64,000 nt of DNA from Triatoma infestans (GCA_011037195.1 JAAEAF010014397.1:1-64000); one strand, 5' to 3'. Shown: positions 43,621 to 55,544, numbered from the stretch's first letter. Notes: generated by a model from the letters alone, not told the origin. Made by a program: numbers and translations.

Positions 43621-45246
43621 TAAATGTAATTTAAGGTTTTGTACAATATTATTGACACTGAATACTGGACTACAATGTAAATACTTTTTATAAATCTCCC
43701 CATTCCCCCCACTTGTACTTCTATATTCATATTATTACAACAACTGTATACAAATTTGAAAAGTTTTTTTTCTAGTTTGCCATTTTCTGGAATGAACGCT
43801 TTAATGATTTCCTTAAAATTTGCTATACTTATTACGCATCTAAAACAAACAAATCTTATTGTAGGTCAGTATATAAGTTAAATCATATATTCTTTAAAAT
43901 TAACAGCCCGTGGTGGGGGGGATATTTAATTTTTGCAATTATTCAAGTAAGTGTTATATTATCTTATTAAGTGAGAGACAACAATAGCATCATGCATTAA
44001 AAATCAAAATTTAATTATAAAATTCAAATTTAACATTACAAGAGTAAGTAATGGATGAATAAAGTACAGTTATGCCCTTTATCTCACTCATTGCTCTGAA
44101 CTTTATGTTTGACAGTTATAAGTACTTAATGTGGAAGTCCTAAAACATTATTACAATCAAGTTAGTCCCGGTTGCTTGGAGATGGAATGTGGTACAAATC
44201 TAATGGAATGCTGTTTATATTATATTTTCTTATCTTACAATAATTATGTTTTTATCTTTATTTATTTATTTTTTTTTTCTTTTAAATTAACCTTCCTAGT
44301 TTCTATAAATGATATTTATTTTATCGAATATTATTAGCTCGTTATGGATTTATTTATATATTATTATTTTTTTTTTATTTTATTTTAAAAAACAATCTTT
44401 TTGAAATTCCATTTCAATGGAAATAAATTTAGATTTATCTTAAAGAAAGATTAAAGATTATAAAACAAAAAAGAAAGAAAATTATTAACCATATGAAGTT
44501 AAGTGTGGAGCCACTTGAAAAAAAATGAATAACAGCTGGGGGCATTGTGACCACAGACAGATTGGTTAGCTAGAAACCAGGAGCGCTGTCTAATGTCCCT
44601 ACAATGTATATTATTATCAAGAATAAACGCACGCACTTAATGTCTTTTTTAAAATTTTGTGCTACAATAAGCTGTATTATTGTTTCATTCATCACGTTTC
44701 CTTTTTTTTTTTTTTTTTAAACAACCTCCACCAATCAAATTTAGCTTCCTGTTAGTATATAACTTTTTTCTTTCTTTATTTTTTTTTATTTTTTTTTAAC
44801 TTTTAAAGTGATTCTTTTTTCTATTTTTACTTTTAATCCACAAAGTAGTGTTACATAATTAGCCATAAAACTGTCTTTTAAGGTATTTCTTTTATTAAAT
44901 TTTACAATGTCTGAAGCATTGTTCCTTTTTTAGCATGACAATTTTTCATTTTACCAAACGGGTTTCTGACTAACCATATTATGGTTGTTTAGAAAAAGTT
45001 CAAAAAAATTAGTTTTAGAAAGGATTAGAGCTATTGTTTATATATATATATATATATCATATATATATATATATATGATACATTCCTTTCTTCATCTGGC
45101 AGCGTAGGAAAGAAAAATTATACCTCTTTCCGATAACACTTAAACAACTTCCGGAACATCTGAACATAAAATTTAGGAAGGAATGTTTAGTGATTGGCTT
45201 TAGTTTTGATAGGAATGTTTAGTGGATTTAAATTTTATAGTTAGTA
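43621..45246. other. No gene; AT-rich with (TA)n palindrome
   Basis: Long T-rich tracts. A (TA)n stretch at about 45037-45078 is nearly palindromic. Nothing else was identified. Confidence 0.5.
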
Positions 45247-46178
45247 TACTAAATTTAATGAAATTCCCAGAGCAGTTTTTATAGAGAGAAACTCGTATAA
45301 ATTGAAAAAATCTGTTCAATAAAAAAAACGCACTTCCGGTTTACTAATTTTCTCTTAAAACTCGGAATTTTGTCAATCTATTTATTTCTAATTAATTTTG
45401 TTTGGATGGTAGCTTTTGTATAATCAACTATGATAGCACTTTAGAGAAAAACATAACCCACACACCTTTCCCCCCCCAAACCATAAATGACGTTACCAGA
45501 AGAAATGTTACAAATAAAATTTGTAGCTTTTTTTTATGTGCAGTCCAGAAAATAGTTGGAGTCGTTTTTCTTTTTAGAGAAAATAGCGGAAAACTGAAAA
45601 ATACTTCCCAGTGAAAAACTCACTTTTGGTCATCCGATTTTTTTTTTCAAACTCGGGATTTCGGCAGCATATTTAATTCTAATTAATATTATTTAGATGA
45701 TACAATTGTGTGATAAACTGAAATAACCCTTTAGAGGAAACCGTAACCCCCATCCCTTCCCCAAAAGTGCCATTAAATAAATTTTCCCGGTGAAATGTTT
45801 TAAATAAAAGTTATAGCTCTTTGTATGTATAGTTGATGTAAACAAAGTTTCAAGAAAATCGTTGGAGCTATTTGTGAGAAAATCGCGAAAAAGTAAAAAA
45901 AAATCATTCAGTAAAGTGGTACTTCCGGTTGAGAAATTTAGACCGATAACCTACTGTTTGGATCCCACGGTGATACTTAAACGGAATATCAAGTTTGAAC
46001 TTTCTACGATTTTTCGTTCTTCAGCTATGCTGTTCATATATATATATATCCACACCATTTTCTAAAAACTACTTTTTTGGACTCAGGAGACCTCAAAACA
46101 TATATTTCTGGTGAAAAGTCGTAATCTAAAATTTGACACGATTACAATACTTTCTCTTACTGGGGAGTAAGAGAAAGT
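45247..46178 (+). mobile_element. HINE-like repeat, 5'-truncated
   Basis: It lacks the TCTGG end and first inverted motif. It begins near ACTAAATTTAATGAAATTCC, then CGCACTTCCGGTTTACTAAT, two ~300-bp units, GTGGTACTTCCGGTTGAG, a (TA)n in place of (CA)n, TTTGACACGATTACAATACT and GGAGTAAGAGAAAGT (46164-46178). Confidence 0.85.
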
Positions 46179-46806
46179 AAAAAGAATGGAACATTGGGAT
46201 ATGTGGTTTATTAAAAAGAAGAACCTACACCAACCGGGACTTGAATGACAGACCATATCACCATTATATTCAGAAGAATGGTTTAATCACAATACGTTGA
46301 TCAAAACCTCCTACTGAATGGTTATTACTTTGTTAGAGGAAGTATTGCAATCGTGTCAGATTTTTGAAATTAAGATTTCACCGGAAATACATGTTTTGAG
46401 GTCTCCTGAATCCGAAAAAGTAGTTTTTAGCAAAATTGTTTTGCATGTGTGTGTGAAAAGTATCTCAAATACGAAAATTTGCAGGAAGCTCAAATTTGGT
46501 ATTCTGTTAAGCTCTTACTCACCGCTTCAGACACGAAGGTTTCAGGCAAAATCCATCAACCGGAAGTACCACTTTACTGAATAGGTTTTCCATTATTTTG
46601 TGATTTTCTAAAAAACGGCTTTTTCCTTTTTAACGGATTTTCTTTTTTCTTTTTTTTAACTTCATATATGAACTGCAGATACAAAGAGCTACAACATTTA
46701 TTTGAAACTTTCTCCAGGAAAATTCAGTTAAGGGCACTTTTGGGAGAGGGAATGGGGTTATGGTTCCTTTTAAAGTGCTACTTCAGTTTATTACACAATT
46801 CCGTCA

Positions 46807-48042
46807 TCTATATATATCAAAATTGACTATCCGTATGTTTATGGCCGCAAAAGTCGAAAAGTAGTCGATGGATTGACTTGAAATTTTTACACAACGTTGC
46901 ATTTCGATATAAGAGTGTTTATATATACTTTTTACTCCGAAGTTCCCACGGAAACGGGAAATTGTCCGAGCGTTTCGCGAGGTTGGCAGAAATAGACAGA
47001 CTCAGACGCGTTGCGATGGTGGCTCACTCTCTGAACCTCTTTCTCAACTACTTATAAGTACCTCTATTCCGAAGTTCCCACGGAAACGGGAAATTCCGAG
47101 CTAAAATCCGTTCAAACGGCCATATTGCGTTAGCACTAGCTTCTTCAGGTGTTGCTGCTACGTTGATGGAAGGAGATAGAACAGTGCATTCAGCTCTTAA
47201 ACTGTCACTAAACATGCACTTCACAGAAAACCCAACATGTAACATTTCTGAAACATCAGGAATGGGAAAGGTTCTTCGGGTTAAGCGGAAGAGCCATTCT
47301 AGCGGCTTAAAATGTCGATGTCCTCGATAAGAACATCATTCTAAACAGAATCGCAGGTGAAACAGTGACATACAAATCCATTGACTCCGTGAGGGGCCAA
47401 AGTGAAGTAGTGAATTTTCCAAAGGAATTTCTTAATTCACTCGATGTTCCCGGATTACCGCCTCACATTCTAAATTTGAAAATTGGAGTGCCAATTCTAT
47501 TACTCCGAAACATCATTCAGCCAAAGTTATGCAATGGTACACGATTATTAGTAAAAAAATGATGAATAATCTAATTGAAGCAACAATTCTCATTGGACCT
47601 CATAAAGGTGAAGACGTACTACGAATGCCATTCATTCCGACAGATATGCCGTTCGAGTTCAAACGACTTCAATTTCGCTGGACTATTAATAAAGCGAAAT
47701 GACAAATTTTGCAATGTGCGGTTTGAATTTAGAAAACGAATGCTTCTCTCATGGGCAATTATTGTCGCATGCTCCAGAGTCGGTAAACCATCTGATCTTT
47801 ATGTTTATGCAGAAAACGGACAAACAAAAAATGTAGTCCATTCACTAGCTTTACAATAAAAAAAGACTTTCAGTTAAAAACATTTTTTCTTTCTTTCCTT
47901 TCAGTGCACAGCAACGCAAAGTAGGGTTTTAAATTGAATGATGTGTTTTCTTGCTGAATCTCTGTTAACTGTAATACTTCTGTTTACTTTCCTAAAAATC
48001 AGACTGAGCCACAGCGAAGCGTGGCCGGTTTATGTAGTCTAT
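46807..48042 (+). mobile_element. Helitron, internally deleted
   Basis: The 5' end TCTATATATATC starts right after A at 46806. The 3' end has GCCAC ... GTGGC (48008-48025), a GC/GC inner stem with GAA loop, then CGGTTTATGTAGTCTA. A hairpin followed by a short tail is the Helitron 3' signature, though the expected terminal CTRR is not clean. GAAGTTCCCACGGAAACGGG occurs twice near the 5' end (about 46941 and 47065). The insertion lies inside a HINE-like copy, so its age relative to that copy is known. Confidence 0.85.
47102..47860 (+). pseudogene. Helitron PIF1-type helicase remnant
   Basis: Rolling-circle transposon helicase domain in pieces: HIALALASSGVAATLMEGDR and TVHSALKLSLNMHF (helicase motif region), then a large deletion. 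After that come IDSVRGQSEVVNFPKEFLNS, LDVPGLPPHILNLKIGVPIL, LLRNIIQPKLCNGTRLLVK, EATILIGPHKGEDVL, PFEFKRLQF, TINKAK and, in another frame, YVYAENGQTKNVVHS. The TINKAQGQ motif is disrupted and followed by a stop, and the P-loop and Rep nuclease are absent. The order matches the C-terminal half of Helitron helicases. Confidence 0.85.
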
Positions 48043-48780
48043 GTAATATTAATTAGAATTAAATGTGTTGTCGAAATCCCGAGTTTGAAAAAAATCGGAT
48101 GATCGAAAGCGCTACTTCACTGAAACTAGGTTTTTTTCACTTTTTTGCGATTTTCTCCATAAAAATGCCGATGGTTTTAAAACACTAATTAGAATTGTAA
48201 ATGTGATTAATTTTATTTGTAACATTTGTCCAGGACACTTGATTATTTAGATGATTCTAGAGGAACAGTTTTGTTAAACTCTCCTAATTTAAATTTCACC
48301 AATTCACTGCAATTTATGGTTGTATCAACTTTATAATATATTATGTTACTTTGGAAGCCTTGCTAAAAAAAAAATTAATTAACCGTTAGTGAGTTTTCTT
48401 ACAGAATAGGTTTTTGAGTTTGTTTCTGGAATTTTGTGGAAGACGGCTATAACGATTTCCTTTAACTTGGCACACTAACTGCACGGATTTAGCCGGATCA
48501 CTTTTATTTGAAACACTTTTTCCAGAAAAAAATGGATTTTAGTGGATTCGGAGGACCCTTATATTTTAAATGTTATTGGGTATGGTTCTATGGTCCTTTC
48601 TGCTTGTCTGCAATGTAATCATTTCTTGGGCAGCAATTTACAACAACTCTACCACCTCCAAATTTAAGTCAGGGGAACTGAATAAGCTTTTTAGAAAAAT
48701 TTAAAACACAATTGTTAATTTTATTGAGAAAAAGTTGAAAAAGCGATTATTTTTTTTTTTTTTTTTGACAAATATGACTT

Positions 48781-49822
48781 CAGATTAATGTAAACCAAAA
48801 AAAACTATGTTTGTCTTCCTTGTTATTAATAAATAATTTCCTGTGGAGAAGATGTTCGTCTAACTAGTTCTTTAGTAGTCTGTATACATAATAACCCACA
48901 ATTCCCTAAATAAATCATAACTACCTAGAGTTCATTATTTTGAAAGTTTTTATTGTCCTGCTTTGTATTGTAAACATCACTAGAGAATAAAGACTTTTTT
49001 TTGGTGTACAAATTTAAAATTACTATTAAGTCATCAGATTGCTCTTCACGTATCATTAAAATTTCAAAATATGCTGTACAATAGAATTGGAGATGGGAAA
49101 TTAAATTATTATTTAAGTACTTCTTGTTTTCTCTAAGAGAAACCATCATTTTTTTTTTTTTTTGTTTATTCATTTCCAGGGAATATTAGTTCCTCCATTT
49201 TTAAAACAATTTATTCATTTGTAATTGTAGTATTGATAATTAATTTCCTATTAATATTATTTTTTTAAATTCTAAGCTGAAATAAACTTTAAAGCTAGTG
49301 AGAATTTCTATAATTTTCCAGTAAAATTCAATTATGTAAGTGCCTTGTGAAGTTGCGGTACCCAAGTCCATTTTTTTCCCCCTATCCACACCATTCAGGT
49401 GGGGAAACACCATGGACCTCAGAAAGAGAAGGATGAAAAGAGGGAAAGAAAAAATCCTGGCCTCCCTCCCTCCTCCACCCAACTCAAGTAAGCAGCGCGG
49501 AAACACGCTATCCAGAGAAATCTGATACACTAATCATTCAAACAAAACAACAACAAAGCCCTAGCAGTACCTAACAACAACTCACGAATCCAAAAAGAAA
49601 CAACAACAACAAACACTAACAATAGAACGTTAAGCCACACGCACACAACCACGCAATAAATAAATCCCCTTAAAGCCTCGCACCTATCCAACCCATGACG
49701 TATATTCTAACAAGAATCAGCAATTCCCCAAACAATGCAACAAGTGGAAAACTCAGAACTCCCCCCCCAAAAAAATAAATAAATAAAAATAACCCACCCA
49801 AAGCAATCCCTCCCAACCTGCC
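48781..49822. other. No supported gene; possible LINE 3' UTR
   Basis: AT-rich up to about 49330. From there to 49822 the composition is A/C-rich on the plus strand (AACAACAACAAAGCCCTAGC, CCTCCCTCCCTCCTCC). This may be the 3' UTR of the minus-strand LINE fragment that follows. Confidence 0.45.
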
Positions 49823-50450
49823 CTAACTCCGCCTTGCAAGGCCCCACGACAATCGGCGCTCAAACGCCTCGACTGCAAATTCCCTTAAGGCCTCATAGGC
49901 CGGGCCATTCTCCAATAACAAAGGAAGAGAATCGTGACTCAAGCTGAGGTGAAAGCCCACTTTGGGCCAATAGAGACTCTCAGATGATCGTACATACCGC
50001 AGGACAAAAGCATGTCTCTTCCATTCTACGTGGTCCTCTCCCATTCTCTTCCTTCCATTCTGTCTACGCGGTCTCTTCCATTCTTCAACGGCAGTTCCCA
50101 GTGTCAACCAGACCCATACCACTTGCCGTTTATAAAGCCGTGACCTGTTACTAACCGAGATACAGCAGATGAAAGTACCTTCGGAACAATGCGCAAAAAC
50201 GCAAAACCGTAGTCCTGCCCTTCGTGGAGACCTCCACCTCGATTCCCATTTCGCCATCAACTCCTTCATGAACCTCTTCTTACCCTGCTCTCGCAGCCAC
50301 AAACCCTGGTCTTCTCCCACGTCCACAGACACAAAAGGAATCCTAACATGGCCAAAACAGGCCGGTTTGCCCCCCTTCAAAAGATATCTGCTTGCCGCTC
50401 TAACCACCTCCAAGTCTAGTGGAAGGCAACGTGTAAGCACCTAAGAACTA
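49823..50450 (-). pseudogene. R1-like LINE C-terminal fragment
   Basis: The minus strand has an unusually long open frame for this window (205 codons, Met at 50440) and is strikingly GC-rich. It starts PLDLEVVRAASRYLLKGG, contains FMKELMAKWESRWRS and ends SLPLLLENGPAYEALREFAV, EAFERR. The first block resembles the post-RT PPLDLEV..RA..Y region of R1-type elements, the second their L.xWQ.xWD segment and the last their C-terminal tail. The zinc-knuckle region between them is not recognisable, probably frameshifted. It has a 5' truncation at about 50450. Assignment is tentative. Confidence 0.5.
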
Positions 50451-51201
50451 TGTAAAATAAACTTAAGAATCATCTCAAGATTTTGAAAATATAATCATTG
50501 AATAAATGACAAAATTTAATTCTATTTGAACTTTTTAGCTGAACACTTTTTATAATCACCATTAAACGCTTTATTTTTATTTACACTGAAAGCGCTAAAA
50601 ATTGTATTAAAAAATGTTTGTGCCAATTAAATCTGTAATGCTAATTCTGGCTGACCAAACAGCAAACCACGACATTTAGGTATGTATTTTTGGTATTTAG
50701 CACTAAAAGAAATAAGGCTGGCTTCAAACATTATCTAATTTTTGTCGCTACTGATGCTAAATTGTAGGGTTATGGGAGATACTCACACGCAGTTACCATT
50801 AATAAAAATAGGTCCTTTACCGAGTTTGTACGGATTAATCCAAAGTTGCGTTCCTTGCAACAAAGGAAACGTTGTCCTTTTTAGGATATTTTTTTAGTTG
50901 ACCCCGGGGCTAATGGCATTTTAGAAGTCCTAAATGTTAGATTGATTATATTTTGATATCAACTGGAAACCTAAAGGGTTTTCATCTCAGATATATCCTT
51001 AACTCTTCAATTATGTGATTGAAAACATTTAAGATTTTTTTTTTTTGTAGGGAAGGCCATAACTAAACTATCAGTGAAAACCGCGGCATGCTTACCACAT
51101 GTCTCCTATAAAAAAAAAAAGTGAGCATTTTTTATTTGGGGGGGGGGGATAAAAGTAAGTAATTTTTTGAAATATATTAAGCGAAACGAAAAAAAAAAAA
51201 A
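50451..51201. other. No gene; small SINE-B fragment
   Basis: AT-rich. GGAAGGCCATAACTAAACT ... ACCGCGGCATGCTTACCACA (about 51050-51118) matches the SINE-B repeat in inverse orientation. A G9 run and a poly(A) precede the next HINE-like copy. Confidence 0.5.
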
Positions 51202-52290
51202 AATCTGGTGTGAAACGCTTACATTTTCTTTAAAATTATTATAATATTTAGAAAAATTTTGTTGAATTTGCCATAAAAAAAATATGGTAAAAAAACTTTC
51301 TGTGGCAGAGTTCTCTGTCTCAACTAATAGAACTTGTAGCGGCAGTTCAAATTTTACTCTACTGACAGGTTCCCCAAAATCCCCCCTAAAAACGGGTTTA
51401 ATAAAAAGAAAGTTGCAAATAAAAGTGATAGATTTGTATTTGTGCAGTTAATATTCTCAAGTTTAAACGAAATAGTTATAGGCGTTATAGTGGATGTGTT
51501 CGGTGGAGAGAATTTAAGTATGGTAGATGAATTGAGAAAAAGACTTGGTTAACACTGGTTAACTAATATATTAATAAATAGACACAGACTGCCTGGAATT
51601 TACAATAGAGGAATGTTTAAGGTAGAATGGTATGAGTATGATACGTAGCGATTGGATGTACTGAACTGATTTCAACTGTGTTTTTATGGACTGTCCGTCG
51701 CTATATTTATACAGCTTCTCCCACTCCAGTCCGAGAGAGTGGTTGAGCTTCTCTTGCTCTTTTTGGTTGCTGAGTTTCTCTTTGGTTGCTATTACATAGT
51801 TTTCTAGAAAATTCCAAAAAAAAAAATCTTAACCAATTCTGTAAGTTAAACTTCTGATTAATTGATTTTCTTCAAATTTTGACTTTTACTGGTCAATTCA
51901 AATGAATTTTGATTTGAATTATATAAGTAATAGGACTATAAATTATACTGAAGGTGGTAGTTTTAGAGGAGAACTTAGTTCGTTGCTTTTCCCCCCGAAA
52001 CCCCCAAAAATCAATTTTTCTTTGAAATAAAAGTGATAGGTATTTATCTGTTTAGACCAGTATATGAAGTTTAAACAAAAAAAAATCAGTTGAATCATTT
52101 TTTTGAGAAAATCGCAACAAAAAAGAAATCATTCAGTATAATTACAGTTTCAGTTAATGTTTTTAAAACATCAGGTAATGAAAACATTTCAAAGAAAACA
52201 TTTCAGGTAATGCTGCTAAAACTCTTCATGTCTTTGAAACATGTATATCCGATGAAAACTCAATTTTGAATATTTGACATAGAATCGCAT
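51202..52290 (+). mobile_element. Diverged HINE-like repeat split by an LTR
   Basis: It starts after poly(A) with TCTGGTGTGAAACGCTTAC, continues with TTGCAAATAAAAGTGATAGA, is interrupted by the LTR at 51491-51796, and resumes with unit landmarks (CCCCCCGAAACCCCCAAAAA, TTGAGAAAATCGCAAC, AAACATGTATATCCGATGAA). The terminal hairpin is lost. Confidence 0.65.
51491..51796 (-). mobile_element. Solo LTR, family LTR2 (diverged)
   Basis: TGGATGTG ... GCTATTACA on the plus strand, with GACTGCCTGGAATTTACAAT, CAGCTTCTCCCACTCCAGTC and CGAGAGAGTGGTTGAGC. The (CT)n tract is degraded. The left boundary is uncertain by several bases. Confidence 0.6.
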
Positions 52291-52479
52291 TTACAGATAA
52301 TAATAATTAGTCTATAGATAAGCAGTGGTATAGATCTATAGGAATTATTGTTATGCCCCTAGAACGAATTGGCTGGATTACTACAAATTTTGTGTAGCCT
52401 TAAGTTTGCTGGACGACAAGTGCCATTTATTAAAATTTCTATAGTTCACCATTGCGTTTAGATGTATAACTAGGAAATC

Positions 52480-52740
52480 GCTCTCAAGATGGTATCGATC
52501 AAAATCTATACCGGAACTGCGACTTTAGAAAATGGTATTTATCCAAAATTTTATAGATTTTCTCGAAATTCCTGTTTTCCAACGATTTTATTAAACATAA
52601 TGTAGGTATAATAATTATTCATATATAAATCTATCATTTTTAATATTAAAACATTTTTCCATAAAAATTGATTTGATTATGTATCTAGGGATGCTGCGAA
52701 TCTTTGCTTGTCTCTAAACTCAGTATCAACCAAATTACTC
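52480..52740 (-). mobile_element. HINE-like unit fragment
   Basis: GATCAAAATCTATACCGGAA, GATTTTCTCGAAATTCC and CCAACGATTTTATTAAAC match one diverged 300-bp unit. Confidence 0.5.
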
Positions 52741-53091
52741 GCTACCTTCGCCAGACTTGGATTGGGAGATTATATATATACATGTTACCGGTAAAGTAGG
52801 AAATGCATCCCGGTCGAGCCCATTTATTTTATTACAACCCGATTCCAAAATTTATTTTAATAGTAATCATTTAAAAGTTAAATTATTTTACTTAAAGTAC
52901 CAGAACTATTGCAACACCATTTGGAATACCATGATTATTACACTACAATAGAATTTCCCCAAGTTTAACAAATGAATAATAGGAATATTTAAAAGAATAT
53001 TTTTCAAATACACAAAATTTATCATAAGAAATATAATATGGTATCTGAGTATAAACCGTGCATGGTATTATATGAAATGCCTAGGTATTGA

Positions 53092-53397
53092 TGAAGGAGA
53101 GAAAATGGTTTGGTTCAGATTAATAAACTAGATTTGGCTGAACACTGTATAATGAAACAGTGACAATGACTGTCTGGACTTTACACTAAAGTAACAGAGA
53201 ATGGTAGAGAGGTAAAGAGTTGGGTAGATGACACGTTGTGACTGCCGAGTGAACTCTACTATCCGACTTGTATCTCTTCCGTCGCTTTATTTAAGCAGTT
53301 TCTCCCACTCTAGTCCGAGAAAGTGGTCCTGTTATTTTTGTCTCTCTCTCTCTCTCTCTCTCTCTGCTATGGAACCCTCTCTTTGGATCCTAGTACA
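53092..53397 (-). mobile_element. 3' LTR of LTR2 element
   Basis: TGAAGGAGAGAAAATGG ... GATCCTAGTACA, 306 bp. It is highly similar to 53735-54026 (GGTTCAGATTAATAAACTAG, ATTTGGCTGAACACTGTATA, GTAGATGACACGTTGTGACT). On the minus strand the sequence just upstream of it is AGGAGAGGGGATGA, a polypurine tract, which makes this the 3' LTR. Confidence 0.8.
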
Positions 53398-53734
53398 TCA
53401 TCCCCTCTCCTGAAGAAATTTTTCATATGTGAAAAATTTGAGCGTGCTGCTGAGTGTATGTTTGTAGCACATCTGGTTACGAGTTTGTTGTAGCTAGTCT
53501 TGGTTTGTTGAAGCTAGGCGAAGTTGATTTAGACTAGCTTTTGATGTAGAAAGCTAGTGATGATGCTGTTCCTAGATCGCCAATGATGTTGACATCTAGC
53601 AGTGATGATGAAAACTAGCTTATGTTGTAGCAGCTGGTGATGGCCTTGTTGAGAGCTAGCTAAGGATGGTGAAGCCAGCGATGGTGATGTTGCGAGCTAG
53701 CGATAAGGATGTCTTCTTATGTCATCATAAAGAA
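53398..53734 (-). mobile_element. Internal remnant of LTR2 element
   Basis: About 340 bp, all that is left between the two LTRs. It holds the polypurine tract (about 53401-53413) and a degenerate tandem array with GCTAG about every 25-40 bp (GTTGTAGCTAGTC, GTTGAAGCTAGGC, GAAAGCTAGTGATGATG, GAGAGCTAGCTAAGGATGG, GCGAGCTAGCGATAAGGATG). No gag, pol or other coding region survives. Confidence 0.7.
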
Positions 53735-54026
53735 TGAAGAGAGAAAATGGTTCGGTTCAGATTAATAAACTAGATTTGGCTGAACACTGTATAATGAAAA
53801 TGTGATAATAACTGCCTGGCCTTTAACTAAAATAACAGAGAATGGTAGAGATGTAAAGAGTAAGGTAGATGACACGTTGTGACTGCCGAGTGAACTTTGC
53901 TATCCTACTTGTATCTCTCCCGTCTCTGTAATTGAGCAGTTTCTCCCACTGTAGTCCGAGAGAGTGGTCCTGTCATTTTTGTCCCTCTCTCTCTGCTATG
54001 GATCCCTCTCTTTGGATTCTATTACA
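53735..54026 (-). mobile_element. 5' LTR of LTR2 element
   Basis: TGAAGAGAGAAAATGG ... GATTCTATTACA, 292 bp, with a shortened (CT)n. Paired with 53092-53397. No matching target duplication is visible at the outer ends. Confidence 0.75.
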
Positions 54027-54149
54027 GCATTCTATAGAATGCCTGAATTTCATACTTTGCCGGTAACATATATATATATATATATATGTAGCTATATATA
54101 TATATAGCCGAGCTAGCCCTACAAAAAGACAAGTTTTCGATCGATTTAT

Positions 54150-54345
54150 ATCCAGATAGCAACCTATCTATCTACTACCTTCTTATTACTCAGCCAATCT
54201 GTCTTTTTATTCTCTACCTAACTTCTATTTTACTGTAAAGTCCTGTGTATGTTCTTTTCATTATACAGTGTTTAGTTCTAGTTTGTTTCTCTAAAATCCA
54301 TTCTCTCTAATTCTCTTTACTTCTCACTTCCATTATACTATTATT
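54150..54345 (+). mobile_element. LTR2 fragment, opposite orientation
   Basis: The minus-strand complement contains AAACACTGTATAATGA, AGGACTTTACAGTAAAATAG and GTAGAGAATAAAAAG. This is an old piece of the same LTR family lying inversely next to the LTR pair. Confidence 0.55.
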
Positions 54346-55295
54346 CAGTAAAAATTCCAACTTTGAAGAAAACAAATTTTTTTTTTATTGCATTAACATT
54401 CAGCCCTCCTCTGCTTCTTTGTTTTTCTTATTTATAAACACTATTTGAGTATCTATTACAAAATTGATAGTAACGAAATTATATTGTTCTTGGATGAGGC
54501 TGTTTTGACAAGAGAAAGAAATTTTAAACATTAGATTTAAATCTTGTGTGATTCAGAATTTGAATTATAAATATTTCTCTTTATAAATTTCATCTTTGTT
54601 AATTTAATGTGTGTCATAATTTAGTTAATTAGTTTTAGTCATAATTACAACTCCATAATAATAATTAAAAATATTTTCTAAATTAATTTTAGTTATTGCG
54701 GGAAAATGAAGTTTATTTAAATAAATTGTAAATTAACTGAATGACATTTAATTAGGTAATGTAATGTTTAAGAACAGGTAGTTTATGACTCTATGTCTCA
54801 CGCAAGCAAAGTTTTTAACTTACTGTTTACTGCTTGGGTGACAAATCAATAATTAGAAATGACGTTACTTACATCCATCCATCCATTCATGGTATCTGAA
54901 TAGTTATTTAAAAATTCGTTATTATTTGCCTCATGTGTTTAAAGTGGATTTTAAATGTTTGTCATAGAATCAAACGGGAAGAATATATCAAAATATTACA
55001 TCGCCCACACTTCCGGTCTGGGTGCTGATATGCCAGCTTGTTAGGTCTACTAGTTTTCTTCTGCATCTTCTTGGACGAGCATATATTTCACCATATTCCA
55101 TGCCATTGTCGCATTATTAAATAATTTTTTTTTTTCTCTATTCCTTTGAATCATTTGTCCCTCTTAGTTATATAATATTTTTACAAAGATAGATTAAACA
55201 TTTTTTATTTTTTTCAAAAATTTTACATACTATCATTTGAATAGTTTAAAAATCATTGAAGAATCATACGCGAAGTGCGAACAGTTAAACTTGTG
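54346..55295. other. No recognised gene
   Basis: AT-rich. A short CATC repeat lies near 54875-54888. Nothing identified. Confidence 0.5.
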
Positions 55296-55335
55296 ATCAG
55301 AGATATTTTCCGTGGATAGCCTGCTTCTATTTGTT

Positions 55336-55377
55336 GTCATCGACCAGTTTCGGGCGTTCGCCCATCATCAGGATATT
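55336..55377 (-). ncRNA. Hammerhead-like motif, left arm of E
   Basis: The minus strand reads TATC, CTGATGA, T, GGGCG-AA-CGCCC, GAAA, CTGG, TC, GATG. The core is intact; only the CCGG palindrome is changed to CTGG. Confidence 0.5.
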
Positions 55378-55506
55378 TTTTGTGATAACATAGACTTGCA
55401 CAAAGCAAATTCAGTTAATACTCTCTAGTATTAATACAACACTCTAGTGTATTAACTGAATTTCCTCTGTGCAAGTTCTTTGTTATCACACTGTTTTTGA
55501 CAAAAA

Positions 55507-55544
55507 TATCCTGATGATGGGCGAACGCCCGAAACCGGTCGATG
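55507..55544 (+). ncRNA. Hammerhead-like motif with intact core
   Basis: TATC, CTGATGA (55511-55517), T, GGGCG-AA-CGCCC stem-loop, GAAA, CCGG, TC (cleavage site expected after 55540), then GATG. TATC and GATG can pair over 3-4 bp as stem I. All invariant core bases of a hammerhead are present. One unpaired T between the core and stem II, and a stem III that can form only as a CCGG dimer, are non-canonical. Activity is therefore plausible but unproven. Confidence 0.55.

Larger units (their letters stand above)
46320..48780 (-). mobile_element. HINE-like repeat split by a Helitron
   Basis: Left part 46320-46806: GTTAGAGGAAGTATTGCAAT, TTTCACCGGAAATACATGTT, ATCAACCGGAAGTACCACTT, GGGGTTATGG. The right part resumes at 48043 with TGTAATATTAATTAGAATTA and AAATCCCGAGTTTGAAAAAA, plus further diverged units to about 48780. 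The join ACACAATTCCGTCA/TAATATTAATTAG restores the family's normal order across the Helitron. Confidence 0.75.

Noticed and set aside
45037..45078. Origin- or terminator-like (TA)n palindrome
   Set aside because: An ordinary AT microsatellite; several others in the window lie inside repeats.
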